Notes under the pieces: model-generated | What the model saw: only the letters and a program-made list of their open reading frames with translations | Databases searched by the model: none | What the model was told of the DNA's origin: nothing | Assembly: GCA_016926255.1 (NCBI GenBank) | Contig: JAFGOY010000002.1 | Location: 62,001-126,000 of the forward strand | From: Anaerolineae bacterium | GTDB lineage: Bacteria; Chloroflexota; Anaerolineae; Aggregatilineales; UBA3940 | DNA length: 64,000 nt | Reading direction: 5' to 3' | In this document: one piece after another, positions 40,614 through 49,908 of the stretch | Position numbering within the stretch: position 1 is the first letter of the stretch | How the letters are laid out: each line of letters opens with the position of its first letter | Made by a program: the position numbers and the translations under genes

Positions 40614-43415
40614 ATGAACGCGACTGAATTCATCACTAAATGGCGCGGTATGAGCATCAAGGAGCGATCCGGGGCACAGGAGCATTTCATCGACCTGTGC
40701 CAGTTGGTCAACCACCCCACACCTGCGACGTACGATCCCAGCGGGGAAAGTTTTACCTTCGAGATGGGGGTCAAAAAAGCAGGGGGCGGGCAGGGATTCG
40801 CCGACGTGTGGTTCAAGGATCATTTTGCCTGGGAATACAAAGGCCCCGGCAAAGACCTGGACAAAGCCTACGACCAGCTTTTGCTATACCGGGAAAACCT
40901 GCTCAACCCGCCGCTGCTGGTGGTGAGCGATTTCGAGCACATCCAGATTCACACCAATTTCACCGGGTCGGTGCCGAAAACCTACGACATCCACATCGAG
41001 CAGCTAGACCAGGATACCTTTTACGACCAGGTTTACAACCTGTTCCACCACCCGCACAAACTCGACCCGAAGTTAAGCCCCGAAAAGGTGACCGGCGATG
41101 CCGCCCAACGATTCGCAGAACTGGCCGACCAACTGCGGCGGGATCATCCCCCGCGCAAAGTGGCCCATTTTCTGACCCAACTGGTGTTCTGCTTCTTCGC
41201 GGAGGACATCGGGCTTCTGCCGGGGCGGGAAGGCAAACGGGGCGGCGTGCTGACCGAGATCATCGAAAAGAGCCAGGGCGACCAGTATCGCCTGTTCCCC
41301 GAAGCGGCCCGCGACCTGTTCGGGGCGATGGTGGGCGGGGGCCGGGTATGGCTGAACCAGATCAAGCACTTCAACGGCGGGTTGTTCGAGGATGAGAGAG
41401 ACACGCTGTTCGTCCCACTGCTGACGCCCGACCAGTTGGGCACGCTCTACACGGTGGCTCAAATGGATTGGAGCGGCATCGAGCCGACGATCTTCGGGAC
41501 GCTGTTCGAGCGCGGGCTGAACCCGGACAAGCGGGGGCAGCTTGGCGCACACTACACCAGCAAAGCGGACATCCTGGCGATTGTCGAGCCGGTATTGATG
41601 GCCCCGCTGCGGCGTGAATGGGATTCGGTGAGGGCGAAAGCCGACAAAGCCAGCCCCGCCGAAAAGGAATCGCTGCGCGGGGGGATGCTCGAAAAGCTGA
41701 AAGCGACGACGGTGCTCGACCCGGCCTGCGGGAGCGGAAATTTTTTGTACGTGAGCCTGAATCAACTGCTCGACCTTGAAAAAAAGGTGCTGACTTACCC
41801 GGCTTTTGTCGATTTGCCCAGGCTGAGTCCGGCGGTACACCCCTGCCAGTTGAACGGGATCGAGATGAGCGACTACGCCCACGAGTTAGCCAGCGTGGTG
41901 ATCTGGATTGGCTACATCCAGTGGCACCGGCGGAACGGCTACGTTTACGAGCAGGTGCCGCTCCTGCAGAAGTTGAACAACATCCTGTGCATAGATGCGA
42001 TTTTAGCGGTGGACGAGGACGGGAAGCCCTACAAACCGGCGTGGCCGGAAGCAAAGGTGATTGTCGGTAACCCGCCGTTTTTGGGCAGCAAGAAAATGCG
42101 CTCAGAGCTTGGCAGTGATTATGTTGACTTACTTCACGATCTCTATGGAGAAATCGTCTACGGTGAAGCCGATTTTGTAACCTATTGGTTTGAGATTGCC
42201 AGAGAGCAGATTAACAAACAACGAGCACAAAGAGTCGGTTTGCTGGCAACGCAGGGTATTAGAGGTCAGGTCAACAGGGGGACTCTTGAGCGGATCAAAC
42301 GTGACGGGAATATTTTCTTTGCATATTCAGATCGCAAGTGGATTTTAGATGGTGCAATGGTTCGTGTTTCTATGGTGGGTTTCGACAATGGCACTGAAAC
42401 AGAGAGGCTTTTGGATGGTGAATCCGTTCACAATATAAATGCCGATCTGACAAAAGGTCTTGATCTGACTACTGCGGTTCAACTAGATGAAAATCAAGAC
42501 ATTGCATATATGGGAACGACCAAAGGAGGCGCATTCGACCTGACTCCTGAACAGGCTCAAGAAATGCTTTCCGCGCCACTTAATCCCAACGGCAGATCTA
42601 ACAGTGATGTGATCCGTCCCTGGCGAAACGGTAGAGACATCACAGATCGCTCTCGTGATTATTGGATCATTGATTTCGGGACAGACATGACTTTAGAACA
42701 GGCTTCTATGTATGAGATGCCTTTCGAGCATATAAAGACACATGTCAAGCCAGTCCGTGCATCCAATCGACAAAAGGCTTACCGTGAAAAATGGTGGCTA
42801 TTTGCAGCGTCTCGTTCGGGAATGCGCGAGGCTTTCAAGAAATTGGGGAAATACATAGCTACGGCCAGGGTGTCAAAGTATCGTATATTTGTGTGGTTAG
42901 ACACATCGATCCTGCCTGATAGCCAACTAATTGTTTTCGCCCGCGATGACGATTACTTTTTTGGTGTGCTGCACAGCAAGGTTCACGAAATCTGGTCACT
43001 TCGTCAGAGTACACAGTTACGTGATAAATCCAGTGGAAATCGCTACACACCCACGACGACCTTTCAAACCTACCCCTTCCCCTGGGCACCGGGCGAGGAA
43101 CCAACAGACGATCCGCGCGTGCAGGCCATCAGCGAGGCGGCGTGGGAGTTGAACGATCAGCGCGAGGCATGGCTCAACCCGGAGCGCGGGCCGAATCAGG
43201 AATTGAGCAGCTACGAGTCGATGCTCAACAAGCGCACGCTGACCAATCTCTACAACGACAATCCCACCTGGCTGCAACTGGCCCACGAGCGGCTGGATCG
43301 GGCGGTGTTCGCTGCGTATGGGTGGGATTATGACGAACTGGTGATCGATGGGGTGGTCGACGAGGAGGAGATATTGCGTCGGCTGCTCGAGTTGAATCTG
43401 GAGAGGGCGGGATAA
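40614..43415 (+). CDS. MmeI-type single-chain restriction-modification enzyme (type IIL)
   Basis: The ATG at 40614 follows a TATAAT at 40572; upstream codons in frame overlap the repeat. The 933-aa protein has an N-terminal PD-(D/E)XK nuclease with Asp64-X9-Glu74-Tyr-Lys76, the same D-X9-EXK spacing as MmeI, and a helical connector. An N6-adenine methyltransferase follows: motif I 'DPACGSGNF' (369-377), motif IV 'GNPPF' (485-489). Then comes a target-recognition region (about 650-830) and a C-terminal helical part. It would cut unmethylated DNA and methylate one strand at its site. Bases about 42060-43060, covering the end of the methyltransferase and the recognition domain, are clearly lower in GC. 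No separate methylase is nearby. Confidence 0.87.
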   Translation: MNATEFITKWRGMSIKERSGAQEHFIDLCQLVNHPTPATYDPSGESFTFEMGVKKAGGGQGFADVWFKDHFAWEYKGPGKDLDKAYDQLLLYRENLLNPPLLVVSDFEHIQIHTNFTGSVPKTYDIHIEQLDQDTFYDQVYNLFHHPHKLDPKLSPEKVTGDAAQRFAELADQLRRDHPPRKVAHFLTQLVFCFFAEDIGLLPGREGKRGGVLTEIIEKSQGDQYRLFPEAARDLFGAMVGGGRVWLNQIKHFNGGLFEDERDTLFVPLLTPDQLGTLYTVAQMDWSGIEPTIFGTLFERGLNPDKRGQLGAHYTSKADILAIVEPVLMAPLRREWDSVRAKADKASPAEKESLRGGMLEKLKATTVLDPACGSGNFLYVSLNQLLDLEKKVLTYPAFVDLPRLSPAVHPCQLNGIEMSDYAHELASVVIWIGYIQWHRRNGYVYEQVPLLQKLNNILCIDAILAVDEDGKPYKPAWPEAKVIVGNPPFLGSKKMRSELGSDYVDLLHDLYGEIVYGEADFVTYWFEIAREQINKQRAQRVGLLATQGIRGQVNRGTLERIKRDGNIFFAYSDRKWILDGAMVRVSMVGFDNGTETERLLDGESVHNINADLTKGLDLTTAVQLDENQDIAYMGTTKGGAFDLTPEQAQEMLSAPLNPNGRSNSDVIRPWRNGRDITDRSRDYWIIDFGTDMTLEQASMYEMPFEHIKTHVKPVRASNRQKAYREKWWLFAASRSGMREAFKKLGKYIATARVSKYRIFVWLDTSILPDSQLIVFARDDDYFFGVLHSKVHEIWSLRQSTQLRDKSSGNRYTPTTTFQTYPFPWAPGEEPTDDPRVQAISEAAWELNDQREAWLNPERGPNQELSSYESMLNKRTLTNLYNDNPTWLQLAHERLDRAVFAAYGWDYDELVIDGVVDEEEILRRLLELNLERAG

Positions 43416-43960
43416 CCCCCTCTGGACGACTGCGTCGTCCATCTCCCCCAGTATTGGGGGCGATCAGGGTTGGCCTCGTCTATTACAATTCGAGTCCATG
43501 ACCCCAGACCTGGGGGCGATCAAAGCGGATCGATTTTGCGCGTGGAGGATCACCCCCTCTGACCGACTACGTCGGCCATCTCCCCCACCGGGGGCGATCA
43601 AGGCGGTTCGATTTTGTGCGTGGAGGATCACCCCGTCCCCCTCTGCCCGACTTACGTCGGCCATCTCCCCCACAGGGGGCGATCAGGGTTGGGCTGGTTT
43701 GATACGGTGAATTGCAGGTGAACAAAGTGGGCGACCGCATAGGGTCGGCAACTGATATTCAGTTGCTATACAGTTTTGCTTCACAAAACATGGGTCGCCC
43801 CTACGGGACGGTATCGAAAATTGGGCGGCGGAGAGCAGGGCGGATCGATTTTGAGCGTGAAGGAGCACCCCGTCCCCCTCTGTCACTGCGTGACATCTCC
43901 CCCACAGGGGGCGATCAAGGCGGCAGCAATGCTCCCCGCTTACCTGACCCGGCACACCCC
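43411..43960. repeat. dispersed repeat family R1, tandem copies b-e
   Basis: Four copies in about 550 bp after the restriction-modification gene. Each carries a CCCCCTCT(G) start, a stem of changing sequence, CATCTCCCCCA and a GGGGGCGATCAAGG end. Stems: GGACGAC/GTCGTCC (43435), CCGAC/GTCGG (43562), CCGAC/GTCGG with a longer loop (43649) and GTCAC/GTGAC (43883). A sequence 'CGATTTTGCGCGTGGAGGAT' links units. A non-repeat stretch (43715-43830) lies inside. No gene is supported in 43416-44024. Confidence 0.7.
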
Positions 43961-44024
43961 TAACAATTAGGGCGCATAATCATCTCACATTGGCGTATAC
44001 TGAAGGTGAGCTGGAAGGTAAGCT

Positions 44025-44726
44025 ATGGGCAATATGACCTGGATTGAACTGCTCTTATGGGCGTCGACAATTATTGGGGGAACCCTCTTTATTCTGCGTA
44101 CGATCATGATGGTGGTCGGGGTAGGCTTTCACCACGGCGACGTTGACTCCTCCTTTGCTGGCGATTTTCACGGCGACGTCGATTCCTCCTTTCATGGCGA
44201 TTTTCACGGCGACATTGGTTCGGATATCCACGCGGACATTCATGATGTCCATGATGTCCATGATATTGACGCCGACCACCATGTCGATCACGGGGACACA
44301 GAGGGTGATTCGGATATCAGCTTCAGGCTGCTGTCCTTGCAGGGTCTGACAGCCTTCTTCATGATGTTCGGGCTGGTTGGCCTGGCCTTACTCAAAGCAA
44401 AGGTCAATCTTTTTCTGATACTTGCGGGAGGGGGATTGGCCGGGTATTTCACAGTGCATCTCCTCAGCCTTATTTTTTCCCAGGCGATGCGCCTGCAATC
44501 TGATGGCACCCTGAACATTCAAAATGCAGTCGGGCAAACCGGATCGGTTTACCTGACCATACCGGCTCAGGGAACCGGCCAGGTGCAGGTTACCGTCCAG
44601 GGAGCACGACGAATCATCGACGCAAGATCAAAAGGTGAACAGGTTATCAAAACCGGAGAGAAGATTCGAGTGACAGGCGTGCTGGGCAGCAGCACCCTGG
44701 AAGTTGAGAGAATAGAAGATCGCTAA
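44025..44726 (+). CDS. NfeD-type membrane protein with His/Asp-rich loop
   Basis: 233 aa. An N-terminal TM helix leads into a His/Asp-rich repeat at about 37-93: HGDVDSSFAGDFHGDVDSS, then SFHGDFHGDIGSDIHADIHD, then VHDVHDIDADHHVDHGDTE. Two more TM helices follow, then a C-terminal OB-fold NfeD domain ('NAVGQTGSVYLTIPAQGTGQVQVTVQGARR'). NfeD partners (YuaF type) act with flotillins, and a flotillin gene follows after 18 bp. The acidic/His repeat is unusual for the family and could bind divalent metal outside the cell. Confidence 0.85.
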   Translation: MGNMTWIELLLWASTIIGGTLFILRTIMMVVGVGFHHGDVDSSFAGDFHGDVDSSFHGDFHGDIGSDIHADIHDVHDVHDIDADHHVDHGDTEGDSDISFRLLSLQGLTAFFMMFGLVGLALLKAKVNLFLILAGGGLAGYFTVHLLSLIFSQAMRLQSDGTLNIQNAVGQTGSVYLTIPAQGTGQVQVTVQGARRIIDARSKGEQVIKTGEKIRVTGVLGSSTLEVERIEDR

Positions 44727-44744
44727 CCCGTCAAGGAGAGTCAA

Positions 44745-46271
44745 ATGAACACTTTCGGATTTGGTGCACTGGCACTTATTGCCTTTGTGGTTCTGGTTTT
44801 CTTCGCCATTATTTTTCTGGCAAGCCGTTATAAGCGCTGCCCGTCAGACAGGGTGCTTGTGATCTATGGCCGTGTCGAGAAAGGCCGGGCGAGTAAGACA
44901 CTGCATGGCGGTGGTGCCTTTATCATCCCCCTGATACAGGATTATGCATACCTGGACCTGACACCGATCACCATCAATATCCCGCTGGAAAACGCCCTCT
45001 CGCTGCAAAACATCCGTATTCACGTCCCCAGCACTTTTACTGTTGGTGTGAGTACGGCACCTGATGTCATGACCATGGCAGCAGAGCGTATTCTTCATTT
45101 GAATCAGCAAACCATAGAAGAGATGGCCAAAGAGATCATCTTTGGACAACTGCGTCTGACAGTCGCGTCATTGACGATCGAACAGATCAACCAGGATCGC
45201 GAGAGTTTTCTGGAAGCCATCAGGCATAATGTTGAGCCAGAACTGAACAAGATTGGTCTTCACCTGATAAACGTCAATATAACGGATATCACAGACGCGT
45301 CAGACTATATCGAAAGCATCGGGAAGAAAGCCGCCGCTGAGGCCATCAATCAGGCCAAAATTGATGTCGCTGAGCAGACCAAGCTGGGTGCGATTGGTGA
45401 AGCACAGGCTGTGCGAGAACAAGAGATCAGAGTTTCCGAAGCGCTGGCTGAGGCCGAGATTGGCCGGAAAATTGCTTTAGCAAACCAGCGTAAGCGTGTT
45501 CAGGAACAGGAGGCAGAGGCTGTCAAGGGCGAGAATCTTGCGAATGCTAATATTGCTAACTACAATGCCGAGCTGGAAGTCAAACGTGCGGCAGCATTGC
45601 AGGAAGCCGAAGTCGCCAGGTATGATGCACAGGTGAAAATCCAGAAGGCATTATATCAGGCAGAGCAGCAGCGCCTGAGAGCAGAGGAAATCGTCCGCGA
45701 AGAAATTGAGAAAAACAAGATAGAAATCGCTGCCGAGGCTGAAGCGGAGCGCATCCGAAGGGAAGCCAGGGGTATTGCCGATGGGATTCTCCTCAAGTAT
45801 GAAGCAGAAGCCGAGGGCATACGAAAGCTGCTGGCAGCCAAGGCTGAGGGATACAAGGCCCTGGTAGCAAGTGTCGGCGGCGATTCTCAAGCAGCAGCCA
45901 CCCTGCTGATGATCGAGAAGCTGGAAGAACTGGTCTCGCAGCAGGTTGAAGCGATCAGCAACCTGAAGATCGATAAAATCACGGTATGGGATTCAGGCGG
46001 AAATGGCAGCGGTTCATCGACTTCCAACTTCATCGCCAGCCTTTTCAAGAGCCTCCCTCCCTTGCAAGACATATCAGAGATGGCCGGGTTTGAACTGCCG
46101 GAATACCTGGGAAAAGTAGCGGGCGAAAACGGCCTGCTTCAGGATGTAGTCGATGAAGTTGTGGCCGAAGCAGAACCCATCAGCGAAGCATATTATGATG
46201 AAACTTTCCAGGAACCGATGGCAATTGAAGTCGCCGATGAAGATTTTATCGACGAGGTCGACAAAAGCTAG
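44745..46271 (+). CDS. flotillin family protein (FloT/YuaG/YqiK-like)
   Basis: 508 aa. A single N-terminal TM helix (ALIAFVVLVFFAIIFLA), then an SPFH/band-7 domain ('CPSDRVLVIYGRVEKGRASKTLHGGGAFIIPLIQDYAYL', about 30-190). A long Ala/Glu coiled coil follows (about 205-400, with 'AAAEAINQAKIDVAEQTKLGAIGEAQAVREQEI'), then a Gly/Ser hinge and an acidic C-terminus. Flotillins scaffold membrane microdomains; the preceding NfeD is the usual partner. Start ATG after AAGGAGAGTCAA. Terminated by the hairpin at 46303. Confidence 0.92.
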   Translation: MNTFGFGALALIAFVVLVFFAIIFLASRYKRCPSDRVLVIYGRVEKGRASKTLHGGGAFIIPLIQDYAYLDLTPITINIPLENALSLQNIRIHVPSTFTVGVSTAPDVMTMAAERILHLNQQTIEEMAKEIIFGQLRLTVASLTIEQINQDRESFLEAIRHNVEPELNKIGLHLINVNITDITDASDYIESIGKKAAAEAINQAKIDVAEQTKLGAIGEAQAVREQEIRVSEALAEAEIGRKIALANQRKRVQEQEAEAVKGENLANANIANYNAELEVKRAAALQEAEVARYDAQVKIQKALYQAEQQRLRAEEIVREEIEKNKIEIAAEAEAERIRREARGIADGILLKYEAEAEGIRKLLAAKAEGYKALVASVGGDSQAAATLLMIEKLEELVSQQVEAISNLKIDKITVWDSGGNGSGSSTSNFIASLFKSLPPLQDISEMAGFELPEYLGKVAGENGLLQDVVDEVVAEAEPISEAYYDETFQEPMAIEVADEDFIDEVDKS

Positions 46272-46302
46272 GTTGTTGGGGAAAAACTTCATGTAAACAC
46301 AA

Positions 46303-46328
46303 AAAAGGCGGCCCGCAGGCCGCCTTTT
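46303..46328. terminator. bidirectional Rho-independent terminator
   Basis: AAAAGGCGGCC (46303-46313) pairs with GGCCGCCTTTT (46318-46328), loop CGCA. A-rich on one side and T-rich on the other, so it can stop transcription both from the flotillin gene and from the convergent MalG-type gene ending at 46347. Confidence 0.92.
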
Positions 46329-46346
46329 CATTCGACAGCAACTATT

Positions 46347-47441
46347 CTACCCCTTCACGCCGCCGACCGCAAGCCCGCTGACGAGATACTTTTGCAGCAG
46401 GAAGAAAATGATGATCGGCGGGATCGACATCACGATTGCCATCGCTGAGAACTGCGACCAGGGCGTCCCCGATGCGTACTGCCCCACCATCCCGCGCAGC
46501 ACCATCGGCAGCGTGAACCGCTCCGGGTCAACCAGGAAAGTCCACGAGAGGATGAACTCCGACCAGCCGGTCAGGAAGCCCCACAGCCCGGTGACCGCCA
46601 TCCCCGGCACCGCCAGCGGCAGTATCACCCGGATAAACGACTGCGTCCGGTTGCAGCCATCGATCTGGGCCGCTTCTTCGAGATCATAGGGCAGGGCGTC
46701 GATAAAGCCCTTCATGTTCCAGATCGCAAAGGGCAGCGCGCTCGACGTGAAGGCAATCGCCAGCCCCCAAAGCGTCGTGCGCAGCTTGACCGTGTTCAGC
46801 AGCACGAACAGCGGGGCGAGCGTCCCCCCCGGCGGGATCATCAGCACCAGCACGAAGCCAAGCATCCCCAAGCGGCGGATGGGGAACTTCAGCCGCGAGA
46901 AGGCATAGGCCGCTGATGTTCCGACGATGATCGCTCCCAGCGCCGTCCCACCCGATACGAGCAGACTGTTCCTCAACAACTGCAAAAAGCTGACCGGGTT
47001 GGCCGAGGGTTGGGTCAGCACCGTCTTATAGGCGTCGAGGGTGGCCCCCGGTGGGATGATCGTCAGCCCGGTCGGGCGCGAGAGGTCACGCGGGTCAAGC
47101 GACATCGAGACGATCCACAGCACCGGGAACAGCACGATTGCCAGCATGAACAGCAGAAACAGCTGAATCAGGTCGAGCCGGGCGGTTTTACGCGCCCGCA
47201 CCATGTCGCGCTCGGTGATGATCGCCATCAGCAGCCGCGCGTAACGGACGATCAGCAGGCCGCCGACGATCAGCAGCACCGCGCCCAGGATGATCGCCTG
47301 ATACCCCCCTGCCCCCACCAGCGTGTAGATGCCGAACACTGCCAGCGCGAGCGATCCGAGGAACACCCCCGCCGCCCAGACAATCGCAGCAACATCGGCA
47401 GCGGTCACTGGTCGGCGCTTCGATTTCGTAAGTGTGGTCAT
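46347..47441 (-). CDS. ABC sugar transporter permease, MalG type
   Basis: 364 aa with the standard six-TM MalG core in the last 270 residues. EAA loop 'YDLEEAAQIDGCNRTQSFIRVILPLAVPG' and C-terminus 'LLQKYLVSGLAVGGVKG'. An N-terminal extension of about 80 residues contributes two extra TM helices ('VAAIVWAAGVFLGSLALAVFG', 'GGYQAIILGAVLLIVGGLLIV'), which is longer than the usual ~280 aa. ATG after GGAGGGCGATA. Cotranscribed with the MalF-type gene 12 bp upstream. Confidence 0.92.
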   Translation of the reverse strand: MTTLTKSKRRPVTAADVAAIVWAAGVFLGSLALAVFGIYTLVGAGGYQAIILGAVLLIVGGLLIVRYARLLMAIITERDMVRARKTARLDLIQLFLLFMLAIVLFPVLWIVSMSLDPRDLSRPTGLTIIPPGATLDAYKTVLTQPSANPVSFLQLLRNSLLVSGGTALGAIIVGTSAAYAFSRLKFPIRRLGMLGFVLVLMIPPGGTLAPLFVLLNTVKLRTTLWGLAIAFTSSALPFAIWNMKGFIDALPYDLEEAAQIDGCNRTQSFIRVILPLAVPGMAVTGLWGFLTGWSEFILSWTFLVDPERFTLPMVLRGMVGQYASGTPWSQFSAMAIVMSIPPIIIFFLLQKYLVSGLAVGGVKG

Positions 47442-47453
47442 TATCGCCCTCCT

Positions 47454-48464
47454 TTATGCGTAATAAGGCTCGGTGGCCCGTGAAATCCGGTTGGTAATCA
47501 GGGTGATGATCCCCAGGATAATAAAGACAATGATGTTGAAGGCCGAGGCGACCCCGTACCAGCCCTGCGGGTTGACCAGCTTGAACCCCTGCGTCACCAG
47601 AATCTCGGTCAGGCCGAGCGGCCCGCCCCCGGTGACGAAATAGATGATGTTGAACTGGTTGAAAGTCATCATGATCCCGATCATCACCGCCGGGACCATC
47701 GCCGGGCGCAGCAGCGGCAGCGTGATCCGCCAGAACTGCTGCCAGCGGGTCGCCCCGTCGACTTCCGCCGCCTCGTACAACTCGGTCGGGATGCTTTGCA
47801 GCGCCCCGGTTGCGATCACCATCATGAACGGCCAGCCGAGCCACACGTTGGCGATCAGCACGGCGATGAACGAGAGCGGCAGCACCAGCCCGATCTGCGG
47901 GAGATCGATGAAGGGCTTAGTATCGAGCAGCCAGCGGATATCGCCGCGCAGCCCGATCTGCTGGAGCATCAGGTTGATCGCGCCGAACTTGTCGTGCCAC
48001 ATATTGCCCCAGATCATCCCCGCGACCAGCGAAGGGAGCGCCCAGGGAATGACGAACAGGCTGCGGTAAATCTTCTTGCCGGGCAGGTCTTCGGTGTTCA
48101 GCGCCACCGCCACCAGTATCCCGATGGCGACGTGCAGGAAAACGTTGATGAACGTCCACAGCAGGTTGAACACCAGGATTCGCCCGAAGTCGTAGTTGGG
48201 AACCGGCAGCCCCTTCACCAGCACGTCGACGAAGTTGCCGATCCCGACGTAATCGGGGTTCATCTCCCGCAGGTGCTTGAGCTGAAAATCCGTAACCGAC
48301 ATCCACAACTGGTAGCCGATCGGATAAAAAGTGATAAAGGCCATCACGATGAACGCAGGCAGGATGTAGATATAGGCCAGGCCCGCGTTCGGGTATTGTT
48401 TTCTGAGACGCTTGAAAAACCCGGCAGAACTGCCGGTCGGCGCGGAGGTATCGAGAGCGGTCAT
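47454..48464 (-). CDS. ABC sugar transporter permease, MalF type
   Basis: The ATG at 48464 follows GAGGAGAGAAAC; 336 aa with six core TM helices. 'AYIYILPAFIVMAFITFYPIGYQLWMS' is the first-helix signature, and the EAA loop reads 'TELYEAAEVDGATRWQQFWRITLPLLRPA'. Periplasmic loop P2 is short, so this belongs to the general CUT1 group rather than E. coli MalF. The binding-protein gene lies upstream across an R3 repeat. Confidence 0.92.
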   Translation of the reverse strand: MTALDTSAPTGSSAGFFKRLRKQYPNAGLAYIYILPAFIVMAFITFYPIGYQLWMSVTDFQLKHLREMNPDYVGIGNFVDVLVKGLPVPNYDFGRILVFNLLWTFINVFLHVAIGILVAVALNTEDLPGKKIYRSLFVIPWALPSLVAGMIWGNMWHDKFGAINLMLQQIGLRGDIRWLLDTKPFIDLPQIGLVLPLSFIAVLIANVWLGWPFMMVIATGALQSIPTELYEAAEVDGATRWQQFWRITLPLLRPAMVPAVMIGIMMTFNQFNIIYFVTGGGPLGLTEILVTQGFKLVNPQGWYGVASAFNIIVFIILGIITLITNRISRATEPYYA

Positions 48465-48496
48465 GTTTCTCTCCTCTGAAAGTGCCAAATTTTTCA

Positions 48497-48598
48497 GGGG
48501 CTTTGCCCCTGTGACCCCACAAACTTTTGAAAAAGTTCGATCAAAACTTTATTTTGTCATAAAGCAGATGGGTGGGGAAATCCCCACCCATCATCATG
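48497..48598. repeat. dispersed repeat family R3, copy 2 (short)
   Basis: GGGGCTTTGCCCC hairpin, 'CAAACTTTTGAAAAAGTT' palindrome, 'ATCAAAACTT', then a GGGTGGGGAAATCCCCACCC hairpin replacing the longer part of copies 1 and 3. It stands between the binding-protein stop and the MalF-type start, the usual place for an mRNA-stabilising hairpin. Confidence 0.75.
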
Positions 48599-48612
48599 TC
48601 GAGCTTATACGA

Positions 48613-49908
48613 CTACTTGCCGTTTGCCGTATTGATCAGGCTGGCGGCCTCGGCCAACGCTTCCTCAGGGGTCTTGACTTCCTCAAGGATTTCGGTCATC
48701 GCGTTGCCCATCGGCTCCCAGGTCGCGCCCAGTTCGGTGACCACCGGGAAGGGATCGGAGTACGGGACCTGCTCGAGGAACCCGCCGACGACCGGGTTGC
48801 TGGATGTATCGACGCTTGCATTCGACGGAATCCAGTTAGCCGCATCGAGGAACGCCTTCTGAACCTCGGTGCCGGTCAGGTACTCGATGAAGGCCATCGC
48901 CGCCGCGGCTTCTTCCTCCGTCGCGTTGACGTTGATCGACATCATCTCTGACTGGTTCCACGGGCGCGGATAGTCCTTGCCGGGGATCATCGGGATGGCC
49001 ATCACACCGACATTGTCGGCACCGAGATCAGTGACGAAGTCACCAGAAGCCCACGGCCCCTGGATGCGGAACGCGACTTCGCCCTGGCGGAACAGGGTGT
49101 CCATATCGCCGTCGTTGCCGTCGCAGGTCACGCCGGGCGAATCGCAGACGGTGTTCAGGTAAGCATAGGCTTCTGCACCCTCCGCGCTGTCGATGACGAC
49201 TTTCAGGTCAGCGTCGAAGAACTGCGCGCCGAAGGCTGGCCCCCACATGTAGTTGTGGAACCAGTCGGCGGTGATCGCCAGGCCGCTGTCGGCGGCCTGC
49301 GCCAGCAGTTCGTCGAAGTCTGCCGGGGGCGTATCGACCATGCTCTTGTTGTAGAACAGGGCAACGACCTTGTTGTTCAGCGGCACACCAACCAGCACAC
49401 CACCGACTTTGCCGCCCTCGACTGCTGCCGAGACCAGGTCACCGAGGAACGCCGCGTTCTCATCGATGGTCGCCAGCAGTCCCGCTTCGGCATAGCCAGC
49501 CATGCGGTCCTGCGGGCCGGGGATCAGGGTTGGGCCGCCACCAGTTGCGGCTTCCGTCTGGTACTTGTTCTGAAGCTCGTCGAATGGAACGGCCAGCAGT
49601 TCCACCACGATCTCGGGGTGGGCTGCCATGAAGTCATTGGCAGCCTGGCTGAAGGTCGTCTCTTCGGTTTCAGTGTAGCCGTGCCATACGCTGATCGTCA
49701 CAGGCTCGGCCATTTCCTCCGCAGGCTCTTCTGCGGCAGGTTCTTCTGCGGCGGCCTCTTCTTCCATAGGCTCCTCTTCCATGACCTCTTCTTCCATGGG
49801 TTCTTCTTCCATCGGCTCCTCGGTTGCAGCCGGGGCCTGGCAGCCGAACAGCGCCAGGCTGACCGCCACCACGATCAGAGTCATCAGCCACAAAGAACGC
49901 CTTTTCAT
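48613..49908 (-). CDS. maltose/maltodextrin-type ABC binding lipoprotein
   Basis: The ATG at 49908 follows GGAGGAAGAAATC; 431 aa. Lipobox 'VSLALFGCQAP', then an acidic spacer of imperfect repeats (MEEEPMEEEVMEEEPMEEE), then a MalE-like domain from 'VTISVWHGYTETEETTFSQAANDF' to 'AEAASLINTANGK'. 'VPLNNKVVALFYNKSMVD' and 'YDRMAGYAEAGLL'-type lobes match CUT1 maltose/trehalose-binding proteins (exact sequence there: PQDRMAGYAEAGLL). It should feed the two permeases downstream. The acidic stalk parallels the Ala/Glu stalk of the binding protein at 23899. Confidence 0.9.
   Translation of the reverse strand: MKRRSLWLMTLIVVAVSLALFGCQAPAATEEPMEEEPMEEEVMEEEPMEEEAAAEEPAAEEPAEEMAEPVTISVWHGYTETEETTFSQAANDFMAAHPEIVVELLAVPFDELQNKYQTEAATGGGPTLIPGPQDRMAGYAEAGLLATIDENAAFLGDLVSAAVEGGKVGGVLVGVPLNNKVVALFYNKSMVDTPPADFDELLAQAADSGLAITADWFHNYMWGPAFGAQFFDADLKVVIDSAEGAEAYAYLNTVCDSPGVTCDGNDGDMDTLFRQGEVAFRIQGPWASGDFVTDLGADNVGVMAIPMIPGKDYPRPWNQSEMMSINVNATEEEAAAAMAFIEYLTGTEVQKAFLDAANWIPSNASVDTSSNPVVGGFLEQVPYSDPFPVVTELGATWEPMGNAMTEILEEVKTPEEALAEAASLINTANGK

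Noticed and set aside
43411-43960. Possible CRISPR array (spaced repeats after a restriction-modification gene)
   Set aside because: Repeat units are long, unevenly spaced and imperfect, the 'spacers' include shared sequence, and no cas gene is present. The same repeat also occurs singly in seven-plus other gaps.
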